From JACCQS01 sp963766765 (GTDB taxonomy: Bacteria; Actinomycetota; Actinomycetes; Mycobacteriales; Geodermatophilaceae): 64,000 bases of DNA. The notes beneath the pieces are model-generated. The model did not search any database and had not been told where the DNA came from. It was given only the letters and a program-made list of their open reading frames with translations. The translations under genes were made by a program, and so were the position numbers. Positions 53,379 to 62,784 of this stretch are shown here, one piece after another (position 1 is the stretch's first letter; every line of letters starts with the position of its first letter). Location of the stretch: positions 124,001 through 188,000 of the forward strand of contig CAVYBR010000007.1 of the NCBI GenBank assembly GCA_963766765.1, given 5' to 3'.

Positions 53379-53902
53379 GACGGCACCGACCGGACCATGC
53401 CCACGTGTTGCTCGGGTACCTCTGCGACGGTGAACTGACCGGTCACGGTGTGGAAGCCCAGGCGGGTGTAGAAGCCCTCGGCCCCGACCCTGGCGTTGCA
53501 CCAGATCGCGTTACCCCCGCGGTCGGCGACGTGATTGACCGCGGCTTCGACGAGCAGCCGCCCGACTCCGCTGCCCCGAGCTGACGGATCGGTAGCCATC
53601 GCCCGCAACTGCCAGGACTTCCCGGTGTCGATGTCGACCGAATCGGCCCACGGACAGGGCACCGGTTCCAGCCGAACACAGCCGATGAGGGCGCCGTTAC
53701 CGGCCAGTGCGCGAACCGCCAGATAGGCAGTGTCGGGATTCTGATCCCCGGCGACCGTCATCTGGCGGATCGTCAGGTGCGGGCGGAGGACGGCCCGGCG
53801 CAGGGCGGCGGTCTCTTCAGCGCTGGACCGGGTCACGCGCAGGCCGGAGCTGACCCTGCTCGAGGGGGGTCGGGCCTCGGTACGCTCCATGCCGGCGCTC
53901 AT
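53375..53902 (-). CDS. GNAT family N-acetyltransferase
   Basis: The acetyl-CoA loop is ATDPSARGSGVGRLLVEAAVNHV (Q/RxxGxG/A type), followed by WCNARVGAEGFYTRLGFHTV, the typical GNAT C-terminal beta-bulge region. The acceptor is unknown. ATGA overlaps link it to the VWA gene upstream and to the small exported protein downstream, so it belongs to the same translational unit. Confidence 0.85.
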   Translation of the reverse strand: MSAGMERTEARPPSSRVSSGLRVTRSSAEETAALRRAVLRPHLTIRQMTVAGDQNPDTAYLAVRALAGNGALIGCVRLEPVPCPWADSVDIDTGKSWQLRAMATDPSARGSGVGRLLVEAAVNHVADRGGNAIWCNARVGAEGFYTRLGFHTVTGQFTVAEVPEQHVGMVRSVPS

Positions 53903-55923
53903 GCCGATCGAGCCCGCCTGCCGCGTCGGGCGTCGAGATAGTCGGCGACCACGTACTCCCCGAGATGGGCCGGGTCCGGCTGGAAGAGCCGGCCGCCGGC
54001 CTGGCGAACCAGGGAATCGACGAAGTCGATCAGGTTGGGGTCAGGGTCGAGTGCGAAGACGTTGATCTGGGCCCCTATCCGAGTGCATCGCATGACCTCG
54101 GTCATCGTCAGGGCGACGGTCTCGGGCAGCGGCGGCCAATAGAACAACGCCCGGCCGTTCTCGGTGAGATGCGCGGTGGGTTCACCATCGGTGACGATCA
54201 TGATGATCGGTTCGCTGTCCCGGTGTCGGTTGAGAAACCGGCGGGCCAGCATCAGGCCGTGTTGCAGGTTCGTGCCCTGCAGGGTATCGACGTCGAGGTC
54301 GGCGAGTTCACCGGCCGAAATCTCTCGGGCTCGGCTGGCGAATCCGATGATCTGGATCGCGTCCTGGGGGAACTTCGTGCTGACGAGAGTGTGGAGTGCC
54401 AGCGCCGTGGACTTCGCCTCCGGCCAGGTCCCGCGCAGCGCCATGGAGTAGGACAGATCGACCAGGAGGGCGACCGCTGCGCTGCTGCGTCGCTCGGTCT
54501 CCACCACGGCGACATCGTCCACGGCGATTGGCACGCTCCTCCGACGCTCGCCGGGAACGTCCGGTTCCAGCTCGGCCATGCCGCCGCTGAGGTCCGGTCG
54601 CTCACCGGCGGTACGCAGGACCGCGCGGCGAACCGTCTCCACGACGTCGATGGGCTGCTCGTCGCCGAACTGCCAAGGGCGCGAGGAGCCGGTGAGCTCC
54701 CCGGAGGGCCCGGTCGCGGTGATGTCGTGCTGACCCCGGCGGCCTTCGGACAGCCTCCCGAAGACTCGGCGCAGAGCCGTGGCCCCCATTCGCCGCACAG
54801 CCTTCGGGGACAGGGTCAGCTTCCCCGCTGACCGGTTGAGCCAGCCCTGATCCTCCAGTTCGGACTCCAGCTCACGCAGTGCCTCGAGGTCAGCGGCGGC
54901 GTCGCGACCCAGCGCGTTCTCCAGAGCCTGTGCGTCGATGTCGCTCAGGTCGGCGCCCGGGTAGTCCTGGGAAAGGGCGCGGGAAAGCTCCTCCAGGTCT
55001 GCCAGGTCACGCACGGCAGCGGTCGCGTCGCCGAGTCCGAGGGACTCGGTACCGTCCGGAACCGACCCACGGTCCCACCGCAGGTCCGGGCGAGCGCGCC
55101 GTAGCTCGTCGTTCAGAGCGCCGATCTGGTCGCCGATGCCCATCTGCTCCCACGTGTCGGCGATGAGGTTGGCGAGCTCGGCCCGTTGGTCTGCGCTCAT
55201 CCCGGCCAACATCCGCTGCTGGGCGGCTGCTTGACGGGCCAGGGAGTCGATCAGTTCTTCGGTGTTGCGCGGGTTATCGGGGAACGCGTCCCCGTACTGC
55301 TCCATGAACTGATGAAAGGCTTCGGTGGTGTCCTCGCCGCGGTTGTGCGCCTGGATCAGATCGGTCAGGTCCGAGACCATCTGACGCAGGCGTTCCTGGT
55401 TGAGGCCGCTGTCGCCGTGGCTGGTCAGTGCGTCGCGCATCTTCGCGAAGGAACTGTCCAGCACCTCCCGGCGCAGCAGGTCCTGGATCTCCTGGTACTT
55501 CGCGCGAGCCTGCGGATTGGCCCAGTTGTAGTCGGCCAAATCTCGTACCGCGCCGGCGGTGTCGTCCGGGAGCGAGGCCAACTCCGCCTCAGCGAACCGT
55601 GCCTCGGGGCGCGGGTCGTATTCGAGGGTCTGCCGTTCCGCGGTCATGGCCTCGTCGAGCAGCCGCTGCACCTCGCGCAGCGTGCCGTCCATCGCGCCGC
55701 GTTGGCGGGCCTGCCGCAAACGCTCACGGACTTTGTCCCGCAAGGCATCTAGGCCACGCCGGCCAGCAGCGCCGGCCCGCATCAAGCGGCGAAGGGCATC
55801 GCTCGTACTCTCCCCGGCGAGTACAGAATCGCCTAACGCGTCCACCGCAGTGGCGACGTCGTAGGGCTCGGCGAGCGGATCGGGACCGCCCTGCCACGCG
55901 CCGTACCGATAGCGCCGTTTCAT
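53899..55923 (-). CDS. VWA-domain protein (chelatase-like, MoxR partner)
   Basis: Residues about 1-440 are charged and helical, without membrane segments. The C-terminal von Willebrand A domain has a MIDAS site in LLVDLSYSMALRG (DxSxS), the Thr in DTLQGTNLQHGL and the Asp in IMIVTDGEPTAHL. Such proteins form ATP-driven remodelling complexes with the adjacent MoxR/ChlI-like AAA+ ATPase, which begins nine bases upstream. The target complex is not known. It is long for the group at 674 residues. Confidence 0.85.
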   Translation of the reverse strand: MKRRYRYGAWQGGPDPLAEPYDVATAVDALGDSVLAGESTSDALRRLMRAGAAGRRGLDALRDKVRERLRQARQRGAMDGTLREVQRLLDEAMTAERQTLEYDPRPEARFAEAELASLPDDTAGAVRDLADYNWANPQARAKYQEIQDLLRREVLDSSFAKMRDALTSHGDSGLNQERLRQMVSDLTDLIQAHNRGEDTTEAFHQFMEQYGDAFPDNPRNTEELIDSLARQAAAQQRMLAGMSADQRAELANLIADTWEQMGIGDQIGALNDELRRARPDLRWDRGSVPDGTESLGLGDATAAVRDLADLEELSRALSQDYPGADLSDIDAQALENALGRDAAADLEALRELESELEDQGWLNRSAGKLTLSPKAVRRMGATALRRVFGRLSEGRRGQHDITATGPSGELTGSSRPWQFGDEQPIDVVETVRRAVLRTAGERPDLSGGMAELEPDVPGERRRSVPIAVDDVAVVETERRSSAAVALLVDLSYSMALRGTWPEAKSTALALHTLVSTKFPQDAIQIIGFASRAREISAGELADLDVDTLQGTNLQHGLMLARRFLNRHRDSEPIIMIVTDGEPTAHLTENGRALFYWPPLPETVALTMTEVMRCTRIGAQINVFALDPDPNLIDFVDSLVRQAGGRLFQPDPAHLGEYVVADYLDARRGRRARSA

Positions 55924-55932
55924 CCGGCCGAC

Positions 55933-57366
55933 CTACCCGCCGTACAAGGTGCGCGGGCCATCGACGTCCTTGCCGAGGCGTCGAGTGAGGTAGAGACCCT
56001 CGAGGGCGAATTCGACCGCCGCGGCCGCCTGGTCAGGCAGGTCCTCGCTCTCGCCGACACCGAGCGCGGTCAGGAGCTCGGCGAGTCCTGGTACGGAGCC
56101 GAACTGGGCGAGCAGCGCGGCCCCGGCGACCAACTCTCCGGAGTCCACGGTCTGGCCTTCGGCGAAATGATCCTGCAGGCCGGAGAGATCCACGCCGGCC
56201 AGCAGATGCCGGAACGTCTCGGCGGTCGCTCGGCGAAGCAGATGAGCCAGGATCTCCAGTTCGCGTTCGCCTTCGTCCTCACCACTGGCGTCGGCGAACT
56301 CGACCTTGCCGCGGGCGGCCGGCAGGGCGCTCGGTAGGTCACACACCCGAGCGACAGCCCGTTCCTCGCCGGTCAGCGCGGCTCGGCGGACGGCCGAGGC
56401 GGCCATCGTCTCCACTGCTGCGATCGCGAACCGGGCACTGACCCCAGAGCGCCGGTCGACGTGCTGACTCTCCCGGACCAGGCGGGCGTATCGACTCACG
56501 ATCTCGACGATGTGCTCGGGGATCAGCGGCGCGGCGAGCTCCAGGTCCGGTGCCCAGGACAGCATGGCTTCCTGCGTGACCAGAGCGATCTCGTCGTCCA
56601 GGTCGAGCGGGTAGTGCGTACGGACCTCGCTCCCGAAGCGGTCCTTGAGCGGGGTGATGATCCGCCCGCGGTTGGTGTAGTCCTCGGGGTTGGCGCTGGC
56701 AACCAGAAGGAGGTCCAGCGGGAGGCGAAGCCGATAACCGCGCACCTGGATGTCGCGCTCCTCCAGGACGTTGAGCAACGCGACCTGGATCCGCTCGGCT
56801 AAGTCCGGTAGCTCGTTGATCGAGAAGATGCCGCGGTTGGTACGTGGGATGAGCCCGAAGTGGATCGTCTCCGGATCGCCCAGAGTGCGGCCCTGGGCGA
56901 CCTTGATCGGGTCCACGTCGCCGATCAGGTCCCCGACGCTGGTGTCCGGAGTGGCCAACTTCTCGCCGTAGCGGGCGTCGCGATGCAGCCAGGCCACCGG
57001 CGCCGCATCGCCGTGCTCGGCGGTCTGCCGCAACCCCCAGGCCGAGATCGGCGCGAGCGGGTGCTCGTTGAGCTCACTTCCGGCAAGTACGGGCGTCCAC
57101 TCGTCGAGGAGGCCGACCAACGTACGGATCAGCCGGGTCTTGCCCTGGCCGCGTTCGCCGAGCAGCACGAAGTCGTGCCCAGCGAGCAGAGCCCGCTCCA
57201 CCTCCGGGATCACGGTGTCGTCGAAGCCGACGATGCCCGGCATGGACGGAAGTCCGGCGGCGATCCGGCGCAGGAGGTTAGCCCGGATCTCTTCCTTGAC
57301 GCCGAGGGCACGGGCACCGGACTCGCGAAGAGCCCCGACCGTGGTGTCGGCTGGCGCGGTTGTCAT
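55933..57366 (-). CDS. AAA+ ATPase (Mg-chelatase ChlI/MoxR-like)
   Basis: Walker A is LLGERGQGKTRLIRTLVG and the Walker B/sensor region is GIFSINELPDLAERIQVALLNVLEERDIQVRGY, with sensor 1 LLVASANPEDYTNRGRIITPLKDRFG. This is the ChlI/MoxR clade, which partners VWA proteins, as here. The C-terminal region is helical. ATG 57366 is preceded by a -10-like TACCTT seven bases away, so the operon of four genes may start with a leaderless message. Confidence 0.87.
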   Translation of the reverse strand: MTTAPADTTVGALRESGARALGVKEEIRANLLRRIAAGLPSMPGIVGFDDTVIPEVERALLAGHDFVLLGERGQGKTRLIRTLVGLLDEWTPVLAGSELNEHPLAPISAWGLRQTAEHGDAAPVAWLHRDARYGEKLATPDTSVGDLIGDVDPIKVAQGRTLGDPETIHFGLIPRTNRGIFSINELPDLAERIQVALLNVLEERDIQVRGYRLRLPLDLLLVASANPEDYTNRGRIITPLKDRFGSEVRTHYPLDLDDEIALVTQEAMLSWAPDLELAAPLIPEHIVEIVSRYARLVRESQHVDRRSGVSARFAIAAVETMAASAVRRAALTGEERAVARVCDLPSALPAARGKVEFADASGEDEGERELEILAHLLRRATAETFRHLLAGVDLSGLQDHFAEGQTVDSGELVAGAALLAQFGSVPGLAELLTALGVGESEDLPDQAAAAVEFALEGLYLTRRLGKDVDGPRTLYGG

Positions 57367-57373
57367 CGGCTCG

Positions 57374-57379
57374 AAGGTA
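57374..57379 (-). promoter_or_regulatory. -10 box of the AAA+/VWA operon
   Basis: On the minus strand TACCTT fits TANNNT and is separated from ATG 57366 by seven bases (CGAGCCG) with no usable ribosome site. Confidence 0.45.
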
Positions 57380-57457
57380 CGCCGAACTGCGCGCGAATCG
57401 CGCCCGGCGCCCCACGCTCGCGACGAGGGCCCGGCTGGGCTGACAGGATGCGTAGTC

Positions 57458-58678
57458 GTGGGGCAGGAGTCGCATCTGGTTGGCGTGGACGAGATCCTCG
57501 CCGCGCAGAAGGTGCTGGACGGGATCGTCCGTCGAACACCGATGGAAACCTCCCGCGTGCTCAGCGAGCAGGTCGGCGGGCCGGTGCTCTTCAAGTGCGA
57601 GAACCTGCAACGCACCGGTTCGTTCAAGATCCGAGGTGCCTACCTCCGCATCTCCCGCCTGAGCCACGAGCAACGATCCCGTGGAGTGGTGGCGGCCAGC
57701 GCCGGAAACCACGCGCAAGGGGTTGCGCTGGCGGCGAGCCTGCTGGGTGCCGCTGCGACGGTGTTCATGCCCAACAGCGCCCCGCTGCCGAAGGTGGCGG
57801 CCACCCGGGGCTACGGCGCGGATATCCACTTGGTGGGGCACACGATCGCCGAACCGATGGAGGCAGCCAAGAAGTTCGCCGCCGAGACCGGCGCGGTCTT
57901 CATCCATCCGTTCGATCACCCCGATCTCATCGCCGGTCAAGGCACGGTCGGCCTGGAGATTCTGGAGCAATGTCCGGAGGTCGCCACGGTGGTGGTGTGC
58001 ACCGGCGGCGGAGGACTGTTGTCCGGCATCGCAGCCGCAGTGAAGGGACTGCGACCTGACGTTCGAGTGGTCGGGGCGCAGGCTGCCGCGGCAGCCTGCT
58101 TCCCCGGCTCACTGGCGCAGGGTTCGCCCACGACCCTCGCGTCTATGGACACCATGGCCGACGGCATCGCCGTACCCGCTCCGAGCGACCTCACCTTCAC
58201 CCATGTCCGGGACCTCGCGGACGAGATCGTCACCGTTTCGGAGGAGTCGCTGTCGCGCGCTCTGCTGTTGTGCCTCGAGCGCGGCAAGCTCCTGGTCGAG
58301 CCCGCCGGGGTCGCCGGGGTGGCGGCAGTGCAGGAGAATCCGTCCGCGTTCACCCCTCCGGTAGTGGTCGTGCTCTCCGGCGGCAACGTGGACCCGGTCC
58401 TCCTGCTGCGGGTCGTCGAGCACGGCATGGTCGCCGCCGGCCGCTATCTGTCGGTACGGCTGCGCGCGCCCGACCAGCCCGGGTCGCTGGCCAAGGTGCT
58501 GTCGGTGGTCGCCGACCTCGGTGCCAGCGTGCGTGAGGTCGAACACTCCCGTACGGGCTCGCGCCTGCACCTAGGCGAGGTGGAAGTCGCACTGTCCCTG
58601 GAGACGCGCGGGGCCGACCATCGTGCTGAAGTAGTTCAGGCGCTGCTGGCCGCCGGGTACCCCGTGGACATCCAGTGA
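57458..58678 (+). CDS. ilvA: threonine ammonia-lyase (threonine dehydratase)
   Basis: This PLP enzyme deaminates threonine to 2-oxobutanoate, the first step of isoleucine synthesis. The PLP lysine is in RTGSFKIRGAYLR, the phosphate cradle is TGGGGLLSGIAAAV, and ASAGNHAQGVALAA is the substrate loop. The last 75 residues form one ACT-like regulatory domain (YLSVRLRAPDQPGSLAKVL), so it is the shorter 406-residue type. GTG 57458 is used because longer frames run into the divergent AAA+ gene region. Confidence 0.92.
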   Translation: MGQESHLVGVDEILAAQKVLDGIVRRTPMETSRVLSEQVGGPVLFKCENLQRTGSFKIRGAYLRISRLSHEQRSRGVVAASAGNHAQGVALAASLLGAAATVFMPNSAPLPKVAATRGYGADIHLVGHTIAEPMEAAKKFAAETGAVFIHPFDHPDLIAGQGTVGLEILEQCPEVATVVVCTGGGGLLSGIAAAVKGLRPDVRVVGAQAAAAACFPGSLAQGSPTTLASMDTMADGIAVPAPSDLTFTHVRDLADEIVTVSEESLSRALLLCLERGKLLVEPAGVAGVAAVQENPSAFTPPVVVVLSGGNVDPVLLLRVVEHGMVAAGRYLSVRLRAPDQPGSLAKVLSVVADLGASVREVEHSRTGSRLHLGEVEVALSLETRGADHRAEVVQALLAAGYPVDIQ

Positions 58679-58697
58679 CATCCCGGCACCCGAACGT

Positions 58698-58712
58698 GCT
58701 TACGTCGTAAGC
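58698..58712. promoter_or_regulatory. 15-bp perfect dyad upstream of the DrrAB-type exporter
   Basis: GCTTACG-T-CGTAAGC is symmetric around one base, 84 nt before GTG 58796 and 20 nt after the ilvA stop. The size suits a TetR-type operator. A short ilvA terminator (T-run GTTTT a few bases on) is the alternative. Confidence 0.45.
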
Positions 58713-58795
58713 GGATTCGTTTTGCCACCACCAGCGCAACCGGGGCATGCAGCCGGCCAATAAATCTGTCGGACCCGGTCTATACCGTGGCCTGT

Positions 58796-59824
58796 GTGAA
58801 TGCAGCCATTGAAGTCGAAGGCCTCGTGAAGAGGTACAAGGAAACAGTTGCACTGGCCGGGATCGATTTCAGCGTCCCCGAAGCCACCGTTCTCGGGCTG
58901 CTGGGCCCCAATGGAGCCGGGAAAACGACGGCCGTCCGCATTCTCAGCACTCTGATCAAGCCCGACGAGGGCAGGGCCACAGTGTTCGGGCTGGACGTCG
59001 ACACCCAGGCAGACGAGGTGCGCTCCACGATCGGTCTGACTGGGCAGTACGCGGCGGTGGACGAATACCTGACCGGCTTCGAAAATCTGGAAATGATCGG
59101 CCGGCTCTATCAGTTGGGCAAGGCCGAGTCGCGCCAGCGAGCCGGTGCCCTGTTGGAACGATTCGATCTGGCCCATGCCGGAAACCGGATCGCCAAGACC
59201 TACTCCGGCGGCATGCGCCGTCGATTGGACGTTGCGGCCTCGCTCATCGCACAACCGCGGGTGCTGTTCCTGGACGAGCCGACCACCGGGCTCGACCCAC
59301 GGAGTCGGCTGGGCATGTGGGAGTTCATCGAGGAGCTGGTCAAGGAGGGCACGACGATCCTGTTGACGACCCAATATCTCGACGAGGCCGACCGGTTGGC
59401 CGACAGCATCGTCGTCATCGACGAGGGCAAGGTCATCGCCCGCGGAACCGCTGACGAGCTCAAGTCTCAGGTAGGTGGCGAGCGGCTGGAGATCACGGTC
59501 GCGCATGCCTCGGAATTGCCGCCCCTGCGTGACCTGCTGGCACCGCTCGCCGTCGATGACCCGCTCAGCAACGAGCAGACCCGCCGCCTCACCATTCCGG
59601 TCACCGGCGGGGTCGACGTGCTGCGGGATGCACTGAGCCGGCTGGAAGGCAGCTCCATCAAGGTCGTTGACGTCGGACTGCGCCGCCCCGACTTGGACGA
59701 CGTTTTCATGACGTTGACCGGGCACGCCGCGGAACAGAAAGCAGCTGCCGACGCCGAGGACGAGGAATCGTCGGGCGAGACGGGCAAACGAGCCAAGAAG
59801 AAGTCGAAGGAGACAGTCAGATGA
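58796..59824 (+). CDS. ABC transporter ATP-binding protein, DrrA type
   Basis: Walker A GPNGAGKTTAVRIL, signature YSGGMRRRLDVAASLI, Walker B VLFLDEPTTGLDPRSR and H-loop LLTTQYLDEADR are complete. The sequence SGGMRRRLD and the C-terminal accessory domain are typical of the daunorubicin-resistance (DrrA) group that exports drugs or lipids. It ends in a Lys-rich tail. GTG 58796 matches family N-termini (NAAIEVEGLVKRY); GTG 58787 is in frame just upstream. A -10-like TATACC at 58781 suggests a leaderless start. Confidence 0.88.
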   Translation: MNAAIEVEGLVKRYKETVALAGIDFSVPEATVLGLLGPNGAGKTTAVRILSTLIKPDEGRATVFGLDVDTQADEVRSTIGLTGQYAAVDEYLTGFENLEMIGRLYQLGKAESRQRAGALLERFDLAHAGNRIAKTYSGGMRRRLDVAASLIAQPRVLFLDEPTTGLDPRSRLGMWEFIEELVKEGTTILLTTQYLDEADRLADSIVVIDEGKVIARGTADELKSQVGGERLEITVAHASELPPLRDLLAPLAVDDPLSNEQTRRLTIPVTGGVDVLRDALSRLEGSSIKVVDVGLRRPDLDDVFMTLTGHAAEQKAAADAEDEESSGETGKRAKKKSKETVR

Positions 59825-60624
59825 GCTCGCTGACCCAAGTCGTTGGCGACAGCCTGGTCATCACCAGGCGCAACCTGATCAAGGTCAAGCGAGTGCCGGA
59901 CCTGATCGTGTTCGCGACCCTGTCGCCGATCATGTTCGTGCTGCTGTTCGTCTACGTGTTCGGCAGCGCGATCCCCATCGAGGGCATCTCGTATGCCGAA
60001 TTCCTGCTGCCCGGCATCTTCGCCCAGACGGTGATCTTCGGCAGCACGATCACCGGCGCGAGCCTTGCCGATGACGTGCAGAAGGGGCTCATCGAGCGGT
60101 TCCGGTCGTTGCCGATGTCCCGCTCAGCGGTGCTGATCGGGCGCACGGTGGCCGATCAGGGACTCAATGTCGTGACGATCGTGGTCATGTCGGTCACCGG
60201 GCTCATCGTCGGCTGGCGGACCCACACCTCGGTCCTCGAAGTGTTGGCCGGCTTCTTGATTCTGCTGCTCTTCGCGTTCGCGATCTCCTGGCTGTTCGCG
60301 CTTGTCGGCTTGATCGTGCGCACCCCGGAGGTGGTCAACAACGCCTCGTTCATCGTGATCTTCCCGCTGACATTCATCGCCAACACGTTCGTGCCGACCG
60401 AGGGCTTCCCAACAGTGCTCAAGGTCTTCGCCGACTGGAACCCCGTCTCAGCGGTCACTCAATCGGCCCGGGAGCTGTTCGGAAATGTGATTCCGGGGGT
60501 GCCTGCCCCTGAGGCGTGGTCGCTGCGGAATCCGGAGATCTACACCCTCATCTGGGTGGTGATCATCCTGGCCATCTTCGTGCCGCTCGCGGTCAGGCAA
60601 TACGTCCGCGCCGGCGCCCGCTAG
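59821..60624 (+). CDS. ABC-2 transporter permease, DrrB type
   Basis: The 267-residue protein has six membrane helices and the DrrB/ABC-2 motif LIERFRSLPMSRSAVLIGRTVAD, with LPGIFAQTVIFGS before it. ATG 59821 overlaps the ATPase stop (ATGA), so both make one exporter. Drug or lipid export is inferred from the family only. Confidence 0.87.
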   Translation: MSSLTQVVGDSLVITRRNLIKVKRVPDLIVFATLSPIMFVLLFVYVFGSAIPIEGISYAEFLLPGIFAQTVIFGSTITGASLADDVQKGLIERFRSLPMSRSAVLIGRTVADQGLNVVTIVVMSVTGLIVGWRTHTSVLEVLAGFLILLLFAFAISWLFALVGLIVRTPEVVNNASFIVIFPLTFIANTFVPTEGFPTVLKVFADWNPVSAVTQSARELFGNVIPGVPAPEAWSLRNPEIYTLIWVVIILAIFVPLAVRQYVRAGAR

Positions 60625-60633
60625 GCCGGGGCG

Positions 60634-60948
60634 TCAGAGCCAGGGCAATTCCAGTATCAGGTCGAGGTCATCGGGAGACTGCCCCTCCCGGACGACTCGG
60701 TTGGGTTGGTGCTGGCCACAGATCGCGCAGCGATGCACGATCTGCCAGCCCTTCCCGCCCTTGTCCACCAGTCCGATCGGCTCCATGAGGCCGGCGCAGT
60801 CGGACGCGCGATCGCCCGGCGCGACGTCGACATGGAGCGACCACAGGCAGTACGGGCAATGGTTGCGGTAATGCCCGTCGCTGTTGGCCAGCACGTCGGC
60901 GCCACACCTGAGGCAGCGAAAGGATGTGTTCTCCTGCGCCCGTGACAT
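60634..60948 (-). CDS. RNHCP-domain zinc-ribbon protein
   Basis: The 104-residue protein has two zinc-ribbon halves, FRCLRCGADV and the name-giving YRNHCPYCLWSLHVD, then a third Cys pair in RCAICGQHQPNRV. RNHCP proteins are widespread in bacteria but have no known function; nucleic-acid binding is an inference. ATG 60948 follows GGAAGGG. It converges with the exporter operon, leaving nine bases between them. Confidence 0.8.
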   Translation of the reverse strand: MSRAQENTSFRCLRCGADVLANSDGHYRNHCPYCLWSLHVDVAPGDRASDCAGLMEPIGLVDKGGKGWQIVHRCAICGQHQPNRVVREGQSPDDLDLILELPWL

Positions 60949-61009
60949 CGGCAGCCCTTCCTGGCCGGTCGCCCGGATCCGCGTCAGCGCAATCGGTCAG
61001 GATGAGGGT

Positions 61010-61480
61010 ATGAGTATCGACGGTCTGGATGCCCGGCTGATTGTGCTCCTCACCGGGGAACCGAGGATCGGCGTACTCGAAGCGTCCCGCCGGCTCGGCG
61101 TGGCGCGCGGGACGGTGCAGGCGCGGCTGGACCGACTACAACGGAGCGGCGTAATCGTCGGGTTCGGTCCGGAGATCGATCCAGCTGCCCTCGGTTTCAC
61201 GGTCATGGCGTTTGCCACCATTCAGATCCGGCAGGGTCGAGGCCCGATCGTGGCCGAGCACTTGGCCGGGATCGACGAGGTTCTCGAAGTGCACACCATC
61301 ACCGGAGACGCGGACATGCTGGCCAGGATCGTGGCACGCTCCCACGAGGACCTTCAACGTGTGATCGACCGACTCGTCGCTCATCCGGACATCGTTCGGA
61401 CCTCGACCAACATCGCGCTCACCGCACACATCAGGTATCGCACGGCTGGACTGGTTCAGGCCAGCATCCCCAGCCATTGA
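61010..61480 (+). CDS. Lrp/AsnC family transcriptional regulator
   Basis: The N-terminal winged helix-turn-helix is LDARLIVLLTGEPRIGVLEASRRLGVARGTV, followed by the RAM/AsnC ligand-binding domain with AFATIQI and VLEVHTITGDADMLARIVA. It probably senses an amino acid. At 156 residues it is a full-length member. The RNHCP gene is divergent, so it could regulate both, but the target is unknown. Confidence 0.88.
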   Translation: MSIDGLDARLIVLLTGEPRIGVLEASRRLGVARGTVQARLDRLQRSGVIVGFGPEIDPAALGFTVMAFATIQIRQGRGPIVAEHLAGIDEVLEVHTITGDADMLARIVARSHEDLQRVIDRLVAHPDIVRTSTNIALTAHIRYRTAGLVQASIPSH

Positions 61481-61546
61481 CAAGAGTTGTTCCACAGTGG
61501 CCAGTCACCCCTGCACGAGCAAGATGTTGAGTGCAAAAGTGTTCGC

Positions 61547-62776
61547 ATGACAGCCGAGGTACCCGGGGGATGGCCAGGGCATCCCCTGCTCGACACCGTC
61601 GCGAGTCTCTGGCCGACCGCGCGGGTCTCCATCGCACCCGGGCGACGCAGCCCCGGGCCCAAGGAACTGATCTATGTCCCGAATTCCGATGACCCGAAGT
61701 TGCTCGTGCCCGCCGGGCATCGTCGGGCAGCGGCTGCGGCCCTGATGCGCTTCAACCACTATCTGCCACTCAAGGATCGGATCCGGCGGGTCGTGGCCGC
61801 AGGCGGACTGCGGGTCGGAGCAGAGCGGTTGCTCGCCCACCGGATCGCCTTGGCCGAGCGGGAGGCCGCCCCCGACTCGATCGAGACCTACCTATCCGGC
61901 GTGTTGGGAGACGACGTCGTGGTCAGCCTCGGGATCGGACAGATCCGGGCCAACCAGAAGCCGGTGCTCGAAGCTTTCAATGCGGAGGGACGATGCCTGG
62001 CGTTCGTCAAGATCGGTGACACCCAGCTGACCCGGGACCTGGTTCAGGCGGAGGCGAATGCGCTACGAAACGTTGGCGCCCGCCGCTGGTCGTGCCTGTC
62101 CGTTCCGACCCTGATCTCTCTCGGTTCCTGGCACTCGTTCGACGTCCTCGTCATGTCCACGCTTCCGGTCAGGGCGCGGCCTGCCGTACGCCGCCCGGTC
62201 ACCATTCCCCCGGCCAAGTCGATGCGCGAGCTTGCGCGCGGCTTCCGAGCGGGTGCGCAGGTGGTCGCCACGTCCGCCCACCTGGAACGGCTGCGTGCCG
62301 GTGTCGCCCGACTGAACAATCCCGAAGCGGCCGCCGGCTATGCCGCATCGCTGGATCGCATCGCAGAGCGCCACCCGCACACGGTGCTGGACTTCGCTGC
62401 CTGGCACGGCGATTGGACGCCGTGGAACATGGCCTGGCGGCGACGGAGGGTGCAGCTGTGGGACTGGGAGAGATTTGACACCGGAGTGCCCATTGGTATG
62501 GACCGGATCCACTACGTCCTGAGCGCGCTGGCCCGCACGGAGGGATACACCGACCGGACGATCCTGCGTGCACTCGAGCTGCCGACTGCTCTCGAGTACG
62601 CACGCCCGACCCAGCAGGAGGCACTGGGTCTGCTCTATCTCGCCACGATCGCGAGTCGATACCTGCTCGCCGCGCAGCACGAACATGCCGGTCCGGCGCC
62701 GGACCGAGCCGCGGCCGCACTCCAGGCCCTGTCCACGCTCAGCCAGGGTCCGCAGCACCCGTCCGGTCCGGCATAG
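61547..62776 (+). CDS. aminoglycoside phosphotransferase-fold kinase, substrate unknown
   Basis: The catalytic loop is FAAWHGDWTPWNMAW (HGDxxxxN) and the metal segment LWDWERFDTG with the Asp in place, followed by GMDRIHYVLS, as in APH/choline kinase-fold enzymes. The N-terminal lobe has AFVKIGDT for the ATP lysine. The first 150 residues are an unusual extension. ATG 61547 gives a 409-residue protein; an earlier start at 61487 is possible. Substrate could be a sugar or aminoalcohol. Confidence 0.65.
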   Translation: MTAEVPGGWPGHPLLDTVASLWPTARVSIAPGRRSPGPKELIYVPNSDDPKLLVPAGHRRAAAAALMRFNHYLPLKDRIRRVVAAGGLRVGAERLLAHRIALAEREAAPDSIETYLSGVLGDDVVVSLGIGQIRANQKPVLEAFNAEGRCLAFVKIGDTQLTRDLVQAEANALRNVGARRWSCLSVPTLISLGSWHSFDVLVMSTLPVRARPAVRRPVTIPPAKSMRELARGFRAGAQVVATSAHLERLRAGVARLNNPEAAAGYAASLDRIAERHPHTVLDFAAWHGDWTPWNMAWRRRRVQLWDWERFDTGVPIGMDRIHYVLSALARTEGYTDRTILRALELPTALEYARPTQQEALGLLYLATIASRYLLAAQHEHAGPAPDRAAAALQALSTLSQGPQHPSGPA

Positions 62777-62784
62777 CCGATCGG

